A stretch of DNA of 64,000 nucleotides from Mucilaginibacter_A sp964251965 (GCA_964251965.1 CAXULQ010000001.1:372001-436000), one strand, 5' to 3'; numbered from the stretch's first letter, positions 25,160 to 34,609 are shown. Notes: a model not told the origin generated them from the sequence alone. Numbers and translations are program-made.

Positions 25160-26920
25160 ATGAAACAATTTTTTAAGTATGTTTTTGCCACCATTATTGG
25201 TGTTTTACTTTGCCTCATCGTCTTCACTTTTATAATTATTGGTTTTATTTCTTCTGCCGGAAGTGATAAAAAAACAGAAGTTGAAGCCAATTCTGTACTT
25301 CGCTTGTCCTTCGATTATGCAATTAAAGAAAGAACATCTGCCAATCCTTTGTCCGGCATTCCGTTCCTAAACCTAAGTGTAAAAAAATCTATTGGTTTAA
25401 ATGATATTTTGGCCAGCATCAAAAGGGCAAAAACAGATGGCAATATCAAAGGTATTTATCTGGATGAAAGTTATATGCTTTCTGGCCAGGCAACCACCGA
25501 AGAAATCCGGGATGCACTAACAGATTTTAAAAAATCAGGAAAATTTGTAATTGCCTATAGCGAAATTTACACACAAGGCGCTTATTATTTAGCTTCTGTT
25601 GCCGACAAAATCTACATCAACCCAAAAGGAATTTTCGAGTTTCGCGGCTTTCATTCTCAATATACTTTTTACAAAGGCGCATTAGAAAAATTAGGCGTTG
25701 AAGTACAGGTAATTAAGGTAGGAACTTTTAAAAGTGCGGTCGAACCTTTTATCCTTAATAAAATGAGCGATGCCAACCGTTCGCAGGTAAACTCTTATTT
25801 AGGTTCGTTGTACGATCATTTTTTGTCTGGTATTGCCAAAAGCCGCAACCTTAACAAAGACTCGTTGTTTAACATCGCTAATACTTTAAAGATTAAATAT
25901 CCGGAAGATGCCTTGAAATATAAACTTGTTGATGGCCTGAAATATAAAGACGAGATTTTGGACGAACTGAAAAAACGTACCGGAACTGCGCAGGACGATA
26001 ACCTGAATGTAGTGGAACTGACCGATTACAACCAGCCAAACGAAGAAAAAGACAAAGGTTCGTCCAACAGTCGGATCGCTATAATTTACGCTTCCGGTGA
26101 TATTGGCGGCGGCGAAGGCGATGATAATTCTATTGGTTCCGAAGGGATTTCCAAAGCGATCCGCAAAGCACGTTTAGATAAAAAAGTAAAAGCGGTTGTG
26201 TTGCGCATCAATTCGCCGGGCGGCAGTTCGCTGGCTTCTGATGTTTTATGGCGAGAGGTCGCAATGACTAAAAAAGTAAAGCCGATTATTGTTTCCATGG
26301 GTGATGTTGCGGCTTCCGGAGGTTATTATATGGCCTGCGCTGCGGATTCTATTTTCGCCCAACCCAATACCATTACTGGTTCTATCGGTATTTTTGCGAT
26401 TTTGCCCAATATGCAAAACTTCTTTAACCAAAAATTAGGCGTTACTTTTGATGGCGTTAAAACTGGTCAGTTTGCCGATTTGGGCGATGTTTCCCGTCCG
26501 CTTAACCCAGCAGAACGCTTGATATTGCAAAACGATATCAATCGAGGCTATTTAGATTTTACGAATGCTGTTGCTTCCGGAAGAAAAAAATCTCAAAAAT
26601 ATATCGACAGTATTGGCCAGGGAAGAGTTTGGACGGGCGCACAAGCTGTAAAGATCGGACTGGTTGATCGTTTGGGAAATATAAACGATGCCATTAACGC
26701 CGCTGCTTCAAAAGCAAAAATCACGGATTATAAATTAGTGGCCTATCCGGAACAAAAATCTTTGCTGGAAAACATCGGTTCCGGGATTTCTACCGAAGCA
26801 AAGGTTTATTTGATGAAACAGGAACTGGGCGAGAATTACCGCTATTACAATGATTTAAAAACAATTATGAAGTTTAGCGGCGCGCAGATGCGTATGCCTT
26901 ACACATTAGATATCCGTTAA
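25160..26920 (+). CDS. sppA: Signal peptide peptidase SppA, 67K type
   Basis: 586 aa, one N-terminal membrane helix (residues 8-32) and two tandem S49 domains. The catalytic lysine is in VGTFKSAVEPF (about residue 196) and the nucleophile serine in GDVAASGGYYMACAAD (about 390), matching the Lys-Ser dyad built from both halves. It degrades cleaved signal peptides in the membrane. A terminator follows directly. Confidence 0.94.
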   Translation: MKQFFKYVFATIIGVLLCLIVFTFIIIGFISSAGSDKKTEVEANSVLRLSFDYAIKERTSANPLSGIPFLNLSVKKSIGLNDILASIKRAKTDGNIKGIYLDESYMLSGQATTEEIRDALTDFKKSGKFVIAYSEIYTQGAYYLASVADKIYINPKGIFEFRGFHSQYTFYKGALEKLGVEVQVIKVGTFKSAVEPFILNKMSDANRSQVNSYLGSLYDHFLSGIAKSRNLNKDSLFNIANTLKIKYPEDALKYKLVDGLKYKDEILDELKKRTGTAQDDNLNVVELTDYNQPNEEKDKGSSNSRIAIIYASGDIGGGEGDDNSIGSEGISKAIRKARLDKKVKAVVLRINSPGGSSLASDVLWREVAMTKKVKPIIVSMGDVAASGGYYMACAADSIFAQPNTITGSIGIFAILPNMQNFFNQKLGVTFDGVKTGQFADLGDVSRPLNPAERLILQNDINRGYLDFTNAVASGRKKSQKYIDSIGQGRVWTGAQAVKIGLVDRLGNINDAINAAASKAKITDYKLVAYPEQKSLLENIGSGISTEAKVYLMKQELGENYRYYNDLKTIMKFSGAQMRMPYTLDIR

Positions 26921-26940
26921 AAAAAATTAAAATATTATTT

Positions 26941-26978
26941 ACAAAAGCTGCCTTGCCGAGGCGGCTTTTGTATTTTTA
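26941..26978 (+). terminator. Intrinsic terminator of sppA
   Basis: ACAAAAGC-GCC pairs with GGCGGCTTTTGT (26941-26971), followed by ATTTTTA. It begins 20 bp after the sppA stop. Confidence 0.8.
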
Positions 26979-26980
26979 CT

Positions 26981-26990
26981 ACTTCTTTTA
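26981..26990 (+). repeat. Dispersed motif copy in front of the PolX-like gene
   Basis: ACTTCTTTTATCGGTC is directly after the sppA terminator and 13 bp before the next start codon. Confidence 0.6.
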
Positions 26991-27003
26991 TCGGTCTTTT
27001 TTT

Positions 27004-28710
27004 ATGGAGAACAAACAAATTTCCCGCCATCTCCGCTTTTTGTCGCAGCTGATGGAACTACATAATGTAAATCCTTTCAAAATAAAATCAATAGCCAATG
27101 CTGCTTTTAAGGTAGATAAATTAGCGTTTCCGGTTGCGGGAAAAACTGCAGCAGAACTGGAAAAAATTGATGGTATCGGCAAAAGCATCGCCGAAAAAAT
27201 AGCAGAACTGTTAGAAACCGGGACACTTAAAGAAACAGAAAAGCTGCTGGCAGAAACACCGGAAGGCATTGTTGAGATGCTTGAGATCAAAGGTATCGGG
27301 CCAAAAAAAATTGTAGTAATTTGGCGGGAACTGCATATTGATTCTGTTGGCGAACTGTATTACGCCTGCAATGAAAACCGGCTGATCGAAGCAAAAGGTT
27401 TTGGTTTGAAAACGCAGGAACAGATCAAAAAAACAATAGAATTTAATATTGCTTCGCAAGGAAAATTTTTATATGCCCAGGCAGAAGCAATCGCGCACGA
27501 TTTGCTGCAAAACCTTAATGCTTCTTTTACCGGCATAAAAACAGTACTGGCTGGAGAATTCCGCAGAAAGTTAGATATTGTCAATGAACTGGTTGTGGTG
27601 ATTGCATCTGAAAATTCAGAACGATTATTTTTTGAATTGGATCAAGCTGCTTATTTAACTTTTGATTCAATTGAAGGGCAAACTTGGAAAGGGAAAACGG
27701 AACATGGAATGCAAGTTAAGATTGTTACTTGTTCTTCTGAAGAATTTACTAAAACTTTATTTTTGGAAACCGGTGATCAGGAACATGTAGAAATGATACT
27801 TTCGAAAATTAACGATCACAATTTTCAACCACAATCCGAAGAAGAAATCTACCAAAAAGCAGACCTACGTTATATCGAACCAGAATTGCGTGAAGGAATT
27901 TACTGGATAAACAAAGCATCCGCAGAAAAACTGCCGGAACTGATTACTTTTAAAGATTTAAAAGGAACGTTGCACAACCACAGCACTTGGAGCGATGGCG
28001 TAAACACCTTAGAAGAAATGGCTTTGTACAGCCGGGACAAGCTTCGATTGGAATATTTCGGAATTTGCGACCATAGCAAAAGCGCGTTTTATGCAAACGG
28101 TTTAAGTATTGAACGGGTTTTGCAGCAGTTTGAGGAAGTGAATTCCCTCAACAAAAAAATTCAAAACTTTAAAATTTTTAAAGGGATAGAATCTGATATT
28201 TTGAATGATGGTTCGTTGGATTATCCTGATGAAATCCTGGAAAAATTCGATTTTGTAGTCGCTTCCGTCCATTCCAATTTAAGGATGACGGAAGAAAAAG
28301 CGATGGAGCGATTGATCAAAGCAATTGAAAATCCTTACACAACTATTCTCGGCCATCCAACCGGAAGGCTGCTTCTTAGCAGAAACGGTTATCCTGTTGA
28401 TTATAAAAAAATGATTGATGCCTGCGCAGCCAATGGCGTTGTTATCGAAATTAATGCAAATCCTTTACGGTTAGATCTCGACTGGCGCTGGCATAATTAT
28501 GCGATAGAAAAAGGCGTTTGGCTTTCCATCAACCCGGATGCACACCGAGTAACCGGTTTGTGGGATATGCACTACGGCATTCACGTTGCCAGGAAAGGCG
28601 GTTTATCAAAAGAAAAATGTTTAAACGCGCTATCTGCCGATGAAATTGAAGCGTTTTTTAAAGCAAAAAGAGAAAGATTTTTATCTGATAAAAGAAGCAT
28701 TGCAGTATGA
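27004..28710 (+). CDS. PolX-like PHP-domain protein with a degenerate polymerase site
   Basis: 568 aa from ATG 27004; the open frame extends upstream to 26953, but homology starts at MENKQIS. Order: an N-terminal 8-kDa-like domain with HhH (IDGIGKSIAEKI, about 57), a second HhH (IKGIGPKKI, about 95), a polymerase palm, then a C-terminal PHP domain. The PHP metal residues are intact (TLHNHSTWSDG, GICDHSK, ASVHSN, ILGHPTGR, NPDAHR). In the palm, the usual RR-x-x-x-x-x-GD-I-D is replaced by RRKLDIVNELV, so the catalytic aspartates appear lost. It is probably a 3'-5' nuclease or phosphoesterase without polymerase activity (inference). Confidence 0.88.
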   Translation: MENKQISRHLRFLSQLMELHNVNPFKIKSIANAAFKVDKLAFPVAGKTAAELEKIDGIGKSIAEKIAELLETGTLKETEKLLAETPEGIVEMLEIKGIGPKKIVVIWRELHIDSVGELYYACNENRLIEAKGFGLKTQEQIKKTIEFNIASQGKFLYAQAEAIAHDLLQNLNASFTGIKTVLAGEFRRKLDIVNELVVVIASENSERLFFELDQAAYLTFDSIEGQTWKGKTEHGMQVKIVTCSSEEFTKTLFLETGDQEHVEMILSKINDHNFQPQSEEEIYQKADLRYIEPELREGIYWINKASAEKLPELITFKDLKGTLHNHSTWSDGVNTLEEMALYSRDKLRLEYFGICDHSKSAFYANGLSIERVLQQFEEVNSLNKKIQNFKIFKGIESDILNDGSLDYPDEILEKFDFVVASVHSNLRMTEEKAMERLIKAIENPYTTILGHPTGRLLLSRNGYPVDYKKMIDACAANGVVIEINANPLRLDLDWRWHNYAIEKGVWLSINPDAHRVTGLWDMHYGIHVARKGGLSKEKCLNALSADEIEAFFKAKRERFLSDKRSIAV

Positions 28711-28736
28711 TTTCTTTAAAAACATTCAAACCTTAA

Positions 28737-29714
28737 ATGAAAAAACCGCTTAAAATTTTGGTGGTTAGATTGAGTTCTATGGGCGATATTATTTATACCA
28801 CGCCAATTGTGCGTTGTTTAAAATTACAATTGCCCGGCGCGGAAATTCATTTTTTGATCAAACCAGAATTTAAATACATTTATGAAGGAAACCCGTACTT
28901 GGATAAATTACTTTTATTGCAAGTTAGATTAGCAGATACAATCCAACAAATCAAAGCAGAAAAATATGATTATTTGATTGACTTGCATAATAACTTGCGG
29001 ACTTCAATTATCAAATTTAAAACCAATATTCCATCTTCGACTTTTAAAAAACAACCTTTAAAAAAGTGGCTTTACCTTAAATGGAAGTGGAATTTAATTC
29101 CTGATAAACATTTGGTAGAACGTTACTTGGAAACTGTTGCTTTTTTGGGCGTAAAAAATGATTTGCAACCGATTAATTACTATTTAAAACAGCAATATTT
29201 TTTGCCGGATTTGCTGCCTGCTTCTCATCTCCCAAAATATGTAGCGTTTGTAATTGGTGCAACTCATTTTACCAAGCGGATGCCAAATGAGAAAGTAGCA
29301 CGGATTTGTTCGGAAATTAATCATCCAATAGTTTTATTAGGAGGAAAAGACGTAGTTAACAATGGAGAAGAAATTGCTTCTTTTACCGACAAAAAAATTT
29401 ATAATGCTTGTGGGAAACTTACGCTCGACCAATCAGTTTTTATATTGACAAAAGCTGAAAAAGTTATTGGTTTTGATACCGGCCTAACACATATTGCCGA
29501 AGCTTTTGACCGTCCGATTGCTTCAATTTGGGGAAGTACAGTGCCTAATTTAGTTGGGGTTGAACCTTATCAAGTTAAAGATGCACAAGTTGTGGAAATC
29601 GACTTACCTTGCCGGCCTTGTTCTAAATTTGGTTTGGAAAAATGTCCGTTGGGCCACTTTAAGTGTATGAAAGATATTCCGAATGAACAGTTGGTTAATT
29701 TTGCAAACAAGTAA
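28737..29714 (+). CDS. Glycosyltransferase family 9 protein
   Basis: 325 aa. The N-terminal KILVVRLSSMGDIIYTTPIVRCLK is the GT9 (heptosyltransferase) signature. The C-terminal nucleotide-binding half has GFDTGLTHIAEAFDRPIASIWGST, also typical. A C-terminal Cys cluster (CRPCSKFGLEKCPLGHFKCM) fits the CxxC..C...C tail of this subgroup. It is likely involved in lipopolysaccharide core assembly at the cytoplasmic face; the sugar donor is uncertain. 26 bp after the PolX-like gene, same strand. Confidence 0.87.
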   Translation: MKKPLKILVVRLSSMGDIIYTTPIVRCLKLQLPGAEIHFLIKPEFKYIYEGNPYLDKLLLLQVRLADTIQQIKAEKYDYLIDLHNNLRTSIIKFKTNIPSSTFKKQPLKKWLYLKWKWNLIPDKHLVERYLETVAFLGVKNDLQPINYYLKQQYFLPDLLPASHLPKYVAFVIGATHFTKRMPNEKVARICSEINHPIVLLGGKDVVNNGEEIASFTDKKIYNACGKLTLDQSVFILTKAEKVIGFDTGLTHIAEAFDRPIASIWGSTVPNLVGVEPYQVKDAQVVEIDLPCRPCSKFGLEKCPLGHFKCMKDIPNEQLVNFANK

Positions 29715-29782
29715 AAAAACAGGTTCGACAAGTTGAATTGAATCGTTAATTTTATAAAAGTATTTTCTTAATCAATTTTAAT

Positions 29783-30460
29783 ATGTTAAAAAAGTATTGG
29801 TTTGTAGGAAGCATTTTTGCGTTGTTTGTAGGGCAGCTTCAAGCTCAATCACTTAAATATAGCGCAACGCTGGGCATCAATTTTCCAACAATCAGCACTT
29901 ACGATAACCCGACCAATTCTATTGACAAATCAAAAGCTTTCAGCAATTTTAAAGTTGGTGTAATTGTTGAAAAGGAATGGTCAAAACTAATCGTACAATC
30001 CGGTTTGTTGTTAGATGGCAAAGGCGGAAAAGATATTTACATCAACGATGAAACAAGTACCAACCGGGAAAAAGATACACGCTTGTATTACCTCCAAGTC
30101 CCGGTATATCTGTTGTATAAAAAGCAAACACCATTGGGCGATTTGCATTTTGGTGTTGGCGTTTACGCAGCTTACGGACTTTGGGGAAATTACTCGCTTT
30201 CGGGGATTATTTTTGATTCGAATGTTGACGGAAGCAGCAAAGTACAGTTTGGCAACAATGAAAACAGTGATTATAAACGTACAGATTATGGCGTTAATTT
30301 TAAAGCGGAAATCCACCTTTTACATGGGATTGGTTTTAAATTGATCTATGAATACGGTTTGAAAAACATTGCTTCACCAGGAATTTACGACGATGCTGAT
30401 TTGAAAACGCGGAACAAAGTTTTCGGTTTGGGCGTTTCCTATTCCTTTAAACACAAATAA
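29783..30460 (+). CDS. Outer-membrane beta-barrel protein (PorT-like)
   Basis: 225 aa. Signal peptide WFVGSIFALFVGQLQAQ, then alternating amphipathic strands such as SKLIVQSGLLLDGKGG, YLQVPVYLLYKK, GVGVYAAYGL, and a C-terminal VFGLGVSYSFKHK strand, typical of the porT-family 8-stranded barrels of Bacteroidota. Function unknown. A dispersed-motif-like copy overlaps the gap to sixA. Confidence 0.75.
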   Translation: MLKKYWFVGSIFALFVGQLQAQSLKYSATLGINFPTISTYDNPTNSIDKSKAFSNFKVGVIVEKEWSKLIVQSGLLLDGKGGKDIYINDETSTNREKDTRLYYLQVPVYLLYKKQTPLGDLHFGVGVYAAYGLWGNYSLSGIIFDSNVDGSSKVQFGNNENSDYKRTDYGVNFKAEIHLLHGIGFKLIYEYGLKNIASPGIYDDADLKTRNKVFGLGVSYSFKHK

Positions 30461-30474
30461 TACTGCTTTTACCG

Positions 30475-30948
30475 ATGAAAACTTTAGTACTGATCCGCCA
30501 TTCCGAAGCTGAAGAAAGTTCGGAAGACTTATCAGATTTTAAGCGGACATTAACGAATTCCGGAAAAAAAGATGCGGCAAAAACGGCGGCAGTTTTATTG
30601 AAACAGAAAATTTTGCCACAAGTGATTGTTAGCAGTCCGGCTTTACGGGCTTTGGCCACTGCACACATTTTTACTGAAGCTTTAAGTTTGGGCGATGTTG
30701 AAACCGATTCTGAAATTTATGAAGCTAATGTTAATACTTTGCTTAGGGTAATTAGTCAGCTGGACAATCAGTTTGATACGATAGCTTTAGTTGGACATAA
30801 TCCTGGTATTAGTAATTTGTTGTATTTTATGACTGGAAAAATAACAACCATGACAACTTCTTCTTGGGCAGGAATTGAATTAGAAATTGATACTTGGGCT
30901 GAAATTAGTTCTGATAACGGTAAGCTGATCCATTATCAATATCCTTAA
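30475..30948 (+). CDS. sixA: Phosphohistidine phosphatase, SixA family
   Basis: 157 aa. N-terminal LVLIRHSEAEESS carries the RHG-type phosphohistidine motif of the branch-2 histidine phosphatases. VIVSSPALRALATA supplies the second arginine and ALVGHNPGISNLL the second histidine. SixA-type enzymes remove phosphate from phosphohistidine in Hpt or PTS proteins. A stand-alone Hpt protein is encoded 6 kb away, though no direct link is shown. Convergent with dprA, only 6 bp apart. Confidence 0.88.
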   Translation: MKTLVLIRHSEAEESSEDLSDFKRTLTNSGKKDAAKTAAVLLKQKILPQVIVSSPALRALATAHIFTEALSLGDVETDSEIYEANVNTLLRVISQLDNQFDTIALVGHNPGISNLLYFMTGKITTMTTSSWAGIELEIDTWAEISSDNGKLIHYQYP

Positions 30949-30954
30949 AAATGA

Positions 30955-32049
30955 TTAGATTAAACTATAAGATTTACCTGGTAAAGAACGTACCAAACCC
31001 TGCATTTCTAAATTCAACAAGTTCATCGCCAATATACTTACCGGTAAATTTGTTTTGATGGATAAGTCATCAATACCTAACTGCCCAGATAATTTTAACA
31101 TCTCAAAAATTTGTTTTTCATCTGCCGTTAAATCTAACGGAAATAATAATTGTTGTTTTTTAATCGGAAGTTTTTGATCCAGCCAGCCTAATTGTTCTAC
31201 CAAATCTGCGTAGCTTGTTAATAACCCGGCTTTATTAAACCGAACCAAAAAGTTGCAGCCTTCAGAAAATTCGTCTCCTATCCTGCCGGGAAAAGTAAAA
31301 ACATCACGGTTATAGGAATTTGCAATTTCGGCAGTAATTAAAGCACCGCCTTTAATGCTGGCTTCAACTACAATGGTAGCATCTGTCATACCTGCAATAA
31401 TCCTGTTGCGCTTCGGAAAGTTTTCCCGGTCTGGATTTGTTTGCGATGGAAACTCTGTAAGCAAGCCTCCTTTTTCAAACATTTTTTCTGCCACAGAACG
31501 ATGCTGTGCAGGATAAAGCCGGTCTAAACCATGTCCTAAAATACCAATCGTTGAAAGCTGATGTTTAACGCAAGCTTTATGTGCACAAATATCAATGCCA
31601 TAAGCCAAACCACTAACCACAGTTACATCATAATTTTTCAAATGCGCTATCAACTCTTCGCATAACTGGCGACCATAAATTGTTGCATTTCGGGTACCAA
31701 CAATGCTAATTATACGCTGCTTGTTTAAATCCGCATTGCCCTGATAAAAAAGCATAATTGGTGCATCAATACAGTTTTTTAACCTTTTTGGGTAAGCTGA
31801 ATCTGTATAAAAAACAGCTTGAATTTTATTTTTTTCGATGAATTTTATTTCATTCTCAGCTTGAATAAAACAAATTGGGTTTGTAATGGCAGTCGCCATT
31901 TTGGGGCCGATCCCTGGTATTTGCAGTAATTTATGTTTAGAAGTTTTAAAAATCTCTTCGGCACTTCCGCAATAACTGATTAAATTTTTGGCAAGTACAT
32001 CTCCAATTCCGGGAACAAAAGTTAAAGCAAGCTGATGAAGTAAAGGCAT
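30955..32049 (-). CDS. dprA: DNA-processing protein DprA (Smf)
   Basis: 364 aa. An N-terminal HhH-like segment (LLQIPGIGPKMATAI, about 41-55) precedes the extended Rossmann core: IVGTRNATIYGRQL, VVSGLAYGIDICAHK, GHGLDRLYPAQH, LLTEFPSQTNPDRENFPKRNRIIAG and EASIKGGALITAEIA. The C-terminal 60 residues form the DprA winged-helix. DprA loads RecA on incoming single-stranded DNA during natural transformation and is widely conserved, so its presence permits competence but does not prove it. A motif copy lies in its leader. Confidence 0.94.
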   Translation of the reverse strand: MPLLHQLALTFVPGIGDVLAKNLISYCGSAEEIFKTSKHKLLQIPGIGPKMATAITNPICFIQAENEIKFIEKNKIQAVFYTDSAYPKRLKNCIDAPIMLFYQGNADLNKQRIISIVGTRNATIYGRQLCEELIAHLKNYDVTVVSGLAYGIDICAHKACVKHQLSTIGILGHGLDRLYPAQHRSVAEKMFEKGGLLTEFPSQTNPDRENFPKRNRIIAGMTDATIVVEASIKGGALITAEIANSYNRDVFTFPGRIGDEFSEGCNFLVRFNKAGLLTSYADLVEQLGWLDQKLPIKKQQLLFPLDLTADEKQIFEMLKLSGQLGIDDLSIKTNLPVSILAMNLLNLEMQGLVRSLPGKSYSLI

Positions 32050-32097
32050 AAATACTTTCGTCTAAATTAAAAATTTATTTTAAAGTATAAGTGCGAT

Positions 32098-32107
32098 GCT
32101 TCTTTTA
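32098..32107 (+). repeat. Dispersed motif copy upstream of dprA
   Basis: GATGCTTCTTTTATAGGTG followed by AAAAATCAGTG: a full copy with tail in the 94-bp gap between rsmG and dprA. Confidence 0.65.
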
Positions 32108-32143
32108 TAGGTGAAAAATCAGTGAAGTAAAAATATGTTCTAT

Positions 32144-32773
32144 CTAATTTGAAGGTACATAAACCACTTTTTTCGTCTCAAAAAATTCTTCTTCAAAAAA
32201 AATACTTAATGGAAATTGTTGAACTTTTAAACCCGATTCGGCAATCTCCTCCGTTAAATCTCCTCCTTTTAAATACAGCAAACCATTTTTAAGCTTGTTC
32301 TTAGATTGCTTGTTAAACTTGTTTTTGATCCAGGGATAAAAATCCTTTAACTGCGTTACAGCGCGAGAAACTACGAAATCAAATTTTTCGTCAATTTCTT
32401 CTGCCCTTGCGTGCGTTGCTTTTACGTTTTGAAGGTTGATTGCTTGCGATACTTCTTTTACCACCTTAATTTTTTTGCCGATAGAATCGACTAAATGAAA
32501 TTGGGTTTCGGGAAACAGAATAGCCAAAGGAATACCGGGAAATCCGCCGCCTGTACCTACATCTAAAACTGTTTGTTCAGGCAAAAATTGACAAACTTTA
32601 GCTATTCCTAGAGAATGCAGCACATGCCGTTCGTATAGTAAATCAATGTCTTTTCGGGAGATGACGTTAATTTGCTCATTCCAAAAGTGATAAAGTTCTT
32701 GTAGTTGCCGGAATTGTTGTTGCTGTTGAAGGGTTAAATCAGAAAAATATTTAAGCAGCAGATCAGAAGTCAC
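32144..32773 (-). CDS. rsmG: 16S rRNA (guanine527-N7)-methyltransferase
   Basis: 209 aa. SAM-binding motif LDVGTGGGFPGIPLAI (about residue 70) and NVKATHARAEEI are RsmG hallmarks, as is NVISRKDIDLLYERHVLHSLGIA in the N-terminal part. It methylates G527 in the 530 loop of 16S rRNA; loss gives low-level streptomycin resistance in other bacteria. Its start overlaps the end of the sigma-factor gene by 11 bp. Confidence 0.93.
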   Translation of the reverse strand: MTSDLLLKYFSDLTLQQQQQFRQLQELYHFWNEQINVISRKDIDLLYERHVLHSLGIAKVCQFLPEQTVLDVGTGGGFPGIPLAILFPETQFHLVDSIGKKIKVVKEVSQAINLQNVKATHARAEEIDEKFDFVVSRAVTQLKDFYPWIKNKFNKQSKNKLKNGLLYLKGGDLTEEIAESGLKVQQFPLSIFFEEEFFETKKVVYVPSN

Positions 32774-33377
32774 TGTTTGTATCCTTTTTTCTTCGGTTTA
32801 ATACGTTGGAAAGCAAATCGCGGGCTCGGAAAAGCTGGGCTTTTACTGTTCCCAGAGGCAAATCCAGTTCCTTGGCTATTTCGTCGTATGATAACTCTTC
32901 AAAATAACGCAGCGTAATTAAGTTTCGGTAACGTTGCGGCAAACCTTCCACAATCAGTTTCAGCTCTTGCGATTGCTGTTTTTTGATAGAAGTTTCTTCC
33001 GGGTTTAAAGTATCAGATTTAATTTGAAGCGGATGGTTGTTGCCGTCTTCGTCAATCATACGATCAATAGAAAGCGTGTTCAGCTTTTTTTTACGGATAA
33101 AATCAATACAATTATTGGTAGCGATACGGAAAAGCCAGGTACTAAACGCAAATTCGGGCTGGTATTTATCTAACTTTTGAAAAGCCTTGCCAAAAGTTTC
33201 AACGGTTAAATCCTGCGCATCGTCCTTGTTGTTCACCATCTTCAAAACCATAAAATAAATGGATTCTTTATAACGCTGCATTAAATCGGCATAAGCTTTC
33301 TGCTCGCCTTTCCTGGCACGCACCACCAAGTTAAAATCGTTTTTTGCGTTTTCAGAGAAGTTAGCGTTTATTTCCAT
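32763..33377 (-). CDS. ECF-type RNA polymerase sigma factor
   Basis: 204 aa. Region 2 (YADLMQRYKESIYFMVLKMVNNKDDAQDLTVETF, with the usual -35/-10 contact helix) and region 4 (LPQRYRNLITLRYFEELSYDEIAKELDLPLGTVKAQLFRARDLL) are complete. It resembles the sigma-W/RpoE-like group common in Bacteroidota. No anti-sigma factor is adjacent; instead it overlaps rsmG by 11 bp and the upstream glycosyltransferase by 10 bp, so its control is probably through this operon or post-translational. Confidence 0.9.
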   Translation of the reverse strand: MEINANFSENAKNDFNLVVRARKGEQKAYADLMQRYKESIYFMVLKMVNNKDDAQDLTVETFGKAFQKLDKYQPEFAFSTWLFRIATNNCIDFIRKKKLNTLSIDRMIDEDGNNHPLQIKSDTLNPEETSIKKQQSQELKLIVEGLPQRYRNLITLRYFEELSYDEIAKELDLPLGTVKAQLFRARDLLSNVLNRRKKDTNSDF

Positions 33378-34483
33378 TTCAGATTTTTTGTAACCGACCC
33401 AATCACACCAAAAATATTAATGTAGATATAGTAAAACAGATCAAGCAATGGGAACCACCAAATTAAATCTGCCGCACATAACTTTTTAAATATTACAGAG
33501 TAAACTAATAATTGTGCTAATAACCTGAAAATAAATATACCAATTACAATCCACATTTCAAATTTCAGGAAAAGTAAGGCGATGAGTAAGGCATAAAAAA
33601 GAAATCCGCTCAAGGCGTCCAGGGTAATTAAAACTTTGTTTTTTGTTTTGTAGTGTTTTCCAACGCCCATGTGCCGCTTTTTCTGCCGGTAATAAGCTTT
33701 TAAACTGGTTTTGGTTTCGCTGTGAGTTTGTGCTTTGGGATCTATTTGAATTGTAGTGTTAAAACGGTTTGCATTTTGGTTGACAAACAAGTCATCATCG
33801 CCAGAAAGTACGTGCATATGCGAAGCAAAACCTTTAGAACCAAAAAACAAAGATTTGGTATAAGCTAAGTTGCGCCCAACGCCCATATATGGTTTGTTGT
33901 TTAAAGCTGATGATAAATAATTAACAGCTGTTTTTACAGTCTCAAACCTAATAAATAAATTTAACAAACCTCTTTTTTTTTGATAGGGCGAATAGCCAAG
34001 TACTATTTGCTTTTGGTCCGAAAAGCCTTCCTGCATCAGTTGTACCCAACTGTTGGAAGACAGTTTACAATCGGCATCTGTCAGCAGCAAATGTTCGTTT
34101 TTCGCTGCTTTGATGCCCATTGTTAACGCAAACTTTTTACCGGTTTTAAACCGTTTATGCTCGGTAACAGTAACTACTTTTAAATTAGGATAAATATTTT
34201 TAAGCTGGTTTAGAATGTTTGGCGTATCATCAATAGAACAATCATTTACTACAACTACTTCAAAATCAGGATAATCCTGAGCTAAAACAATCGGTAAGTT
34301 TTCTTGTAAATTCTGTGCTTCGTTACGGGCACAAATAATTACAGATATAGGAAAGTTTTGAGTGTTAATGCTTGTATAACTGTTGTTTTCTTTTAATTTA
34401 AGATACGAAAACAGGAAGTACAGCTGGATAACAAAACAAACCTGAAACAGCGCGAACAATATATAATGTACCAGTCCTTCCAA
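33368..34483 (-). CDS. Membrane glycosyltransferase family 2
   Basis: 371 aa. One N-terminal helix (about 5-26), then the GT-A domain with SVIICARNEAQNLQENL, VVNDCSIDDT, LTDADC (the DxD-type Asp pair) and SGDDDLF. A QKKRHMG segment is the counterpart of the (Q/R)xxRW processive motif, followed by two or three C-terminal helices. It probably elongates a cell-surface polysaccharide or glycolipid. It is the first gene of the operon with the sigma factor and rsmG, divergent from tgt. Confidence 0.87.
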   Translation of the reverse strand: MEGLVHYILFALFQVCFVIQLYFLFSYLKLKENNSYTSINTQNFPISVIICARNEAQNLQENLPIVLAQDYPDFEVVVVNDCSIDDTPNILNQLKNIYPNLKVVTVTEHKRFKTGKKFALTMGIKAAKNEHLLLTDADCKLSSNSWVQLMQEGFSDQKQIVLGYSPYQKKRGLLNLFIRFETVKTAVNYLSSALNNKPYMGVGRNLAYTKSLFFGSKGFASHMHVLSGDDDLFVNQNANRFNTTIQIDPKAQTHSETKTSLKAYYRQKKRHMGVGKHYKTKNKVLITLDALSGFLFYALLIALLFLKFEMWIVIGIFIFRLLAQLLVYSVIFKKLCAADLIWWFPLLDLFYYIYINIFGVIGSVTKNLKWK

Positions 34484-34578
34484 AGTAAAAACGGATTTAC
34501 GAACCGCGAATTTCTCAAAATTTAACTAATAATAAGCTATCAACAGCAATAAATCAAACACGAAATGGTTTTATTTTC

Positions 34579-34586
34579 TACTTTTG
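34579..34586 (+). promoter_or_regulatory. Candidate -7 box for the tgt operon
   Basis: TACTTTTG fits TAnnTTTG, 23 bp before the tgt ATG. No TTG at the expected -33 distance was seen. Confidence 0.4.
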
Positions 34587-34609
34587 CGCCAAAATTGGTG
34601 TTATTATAA

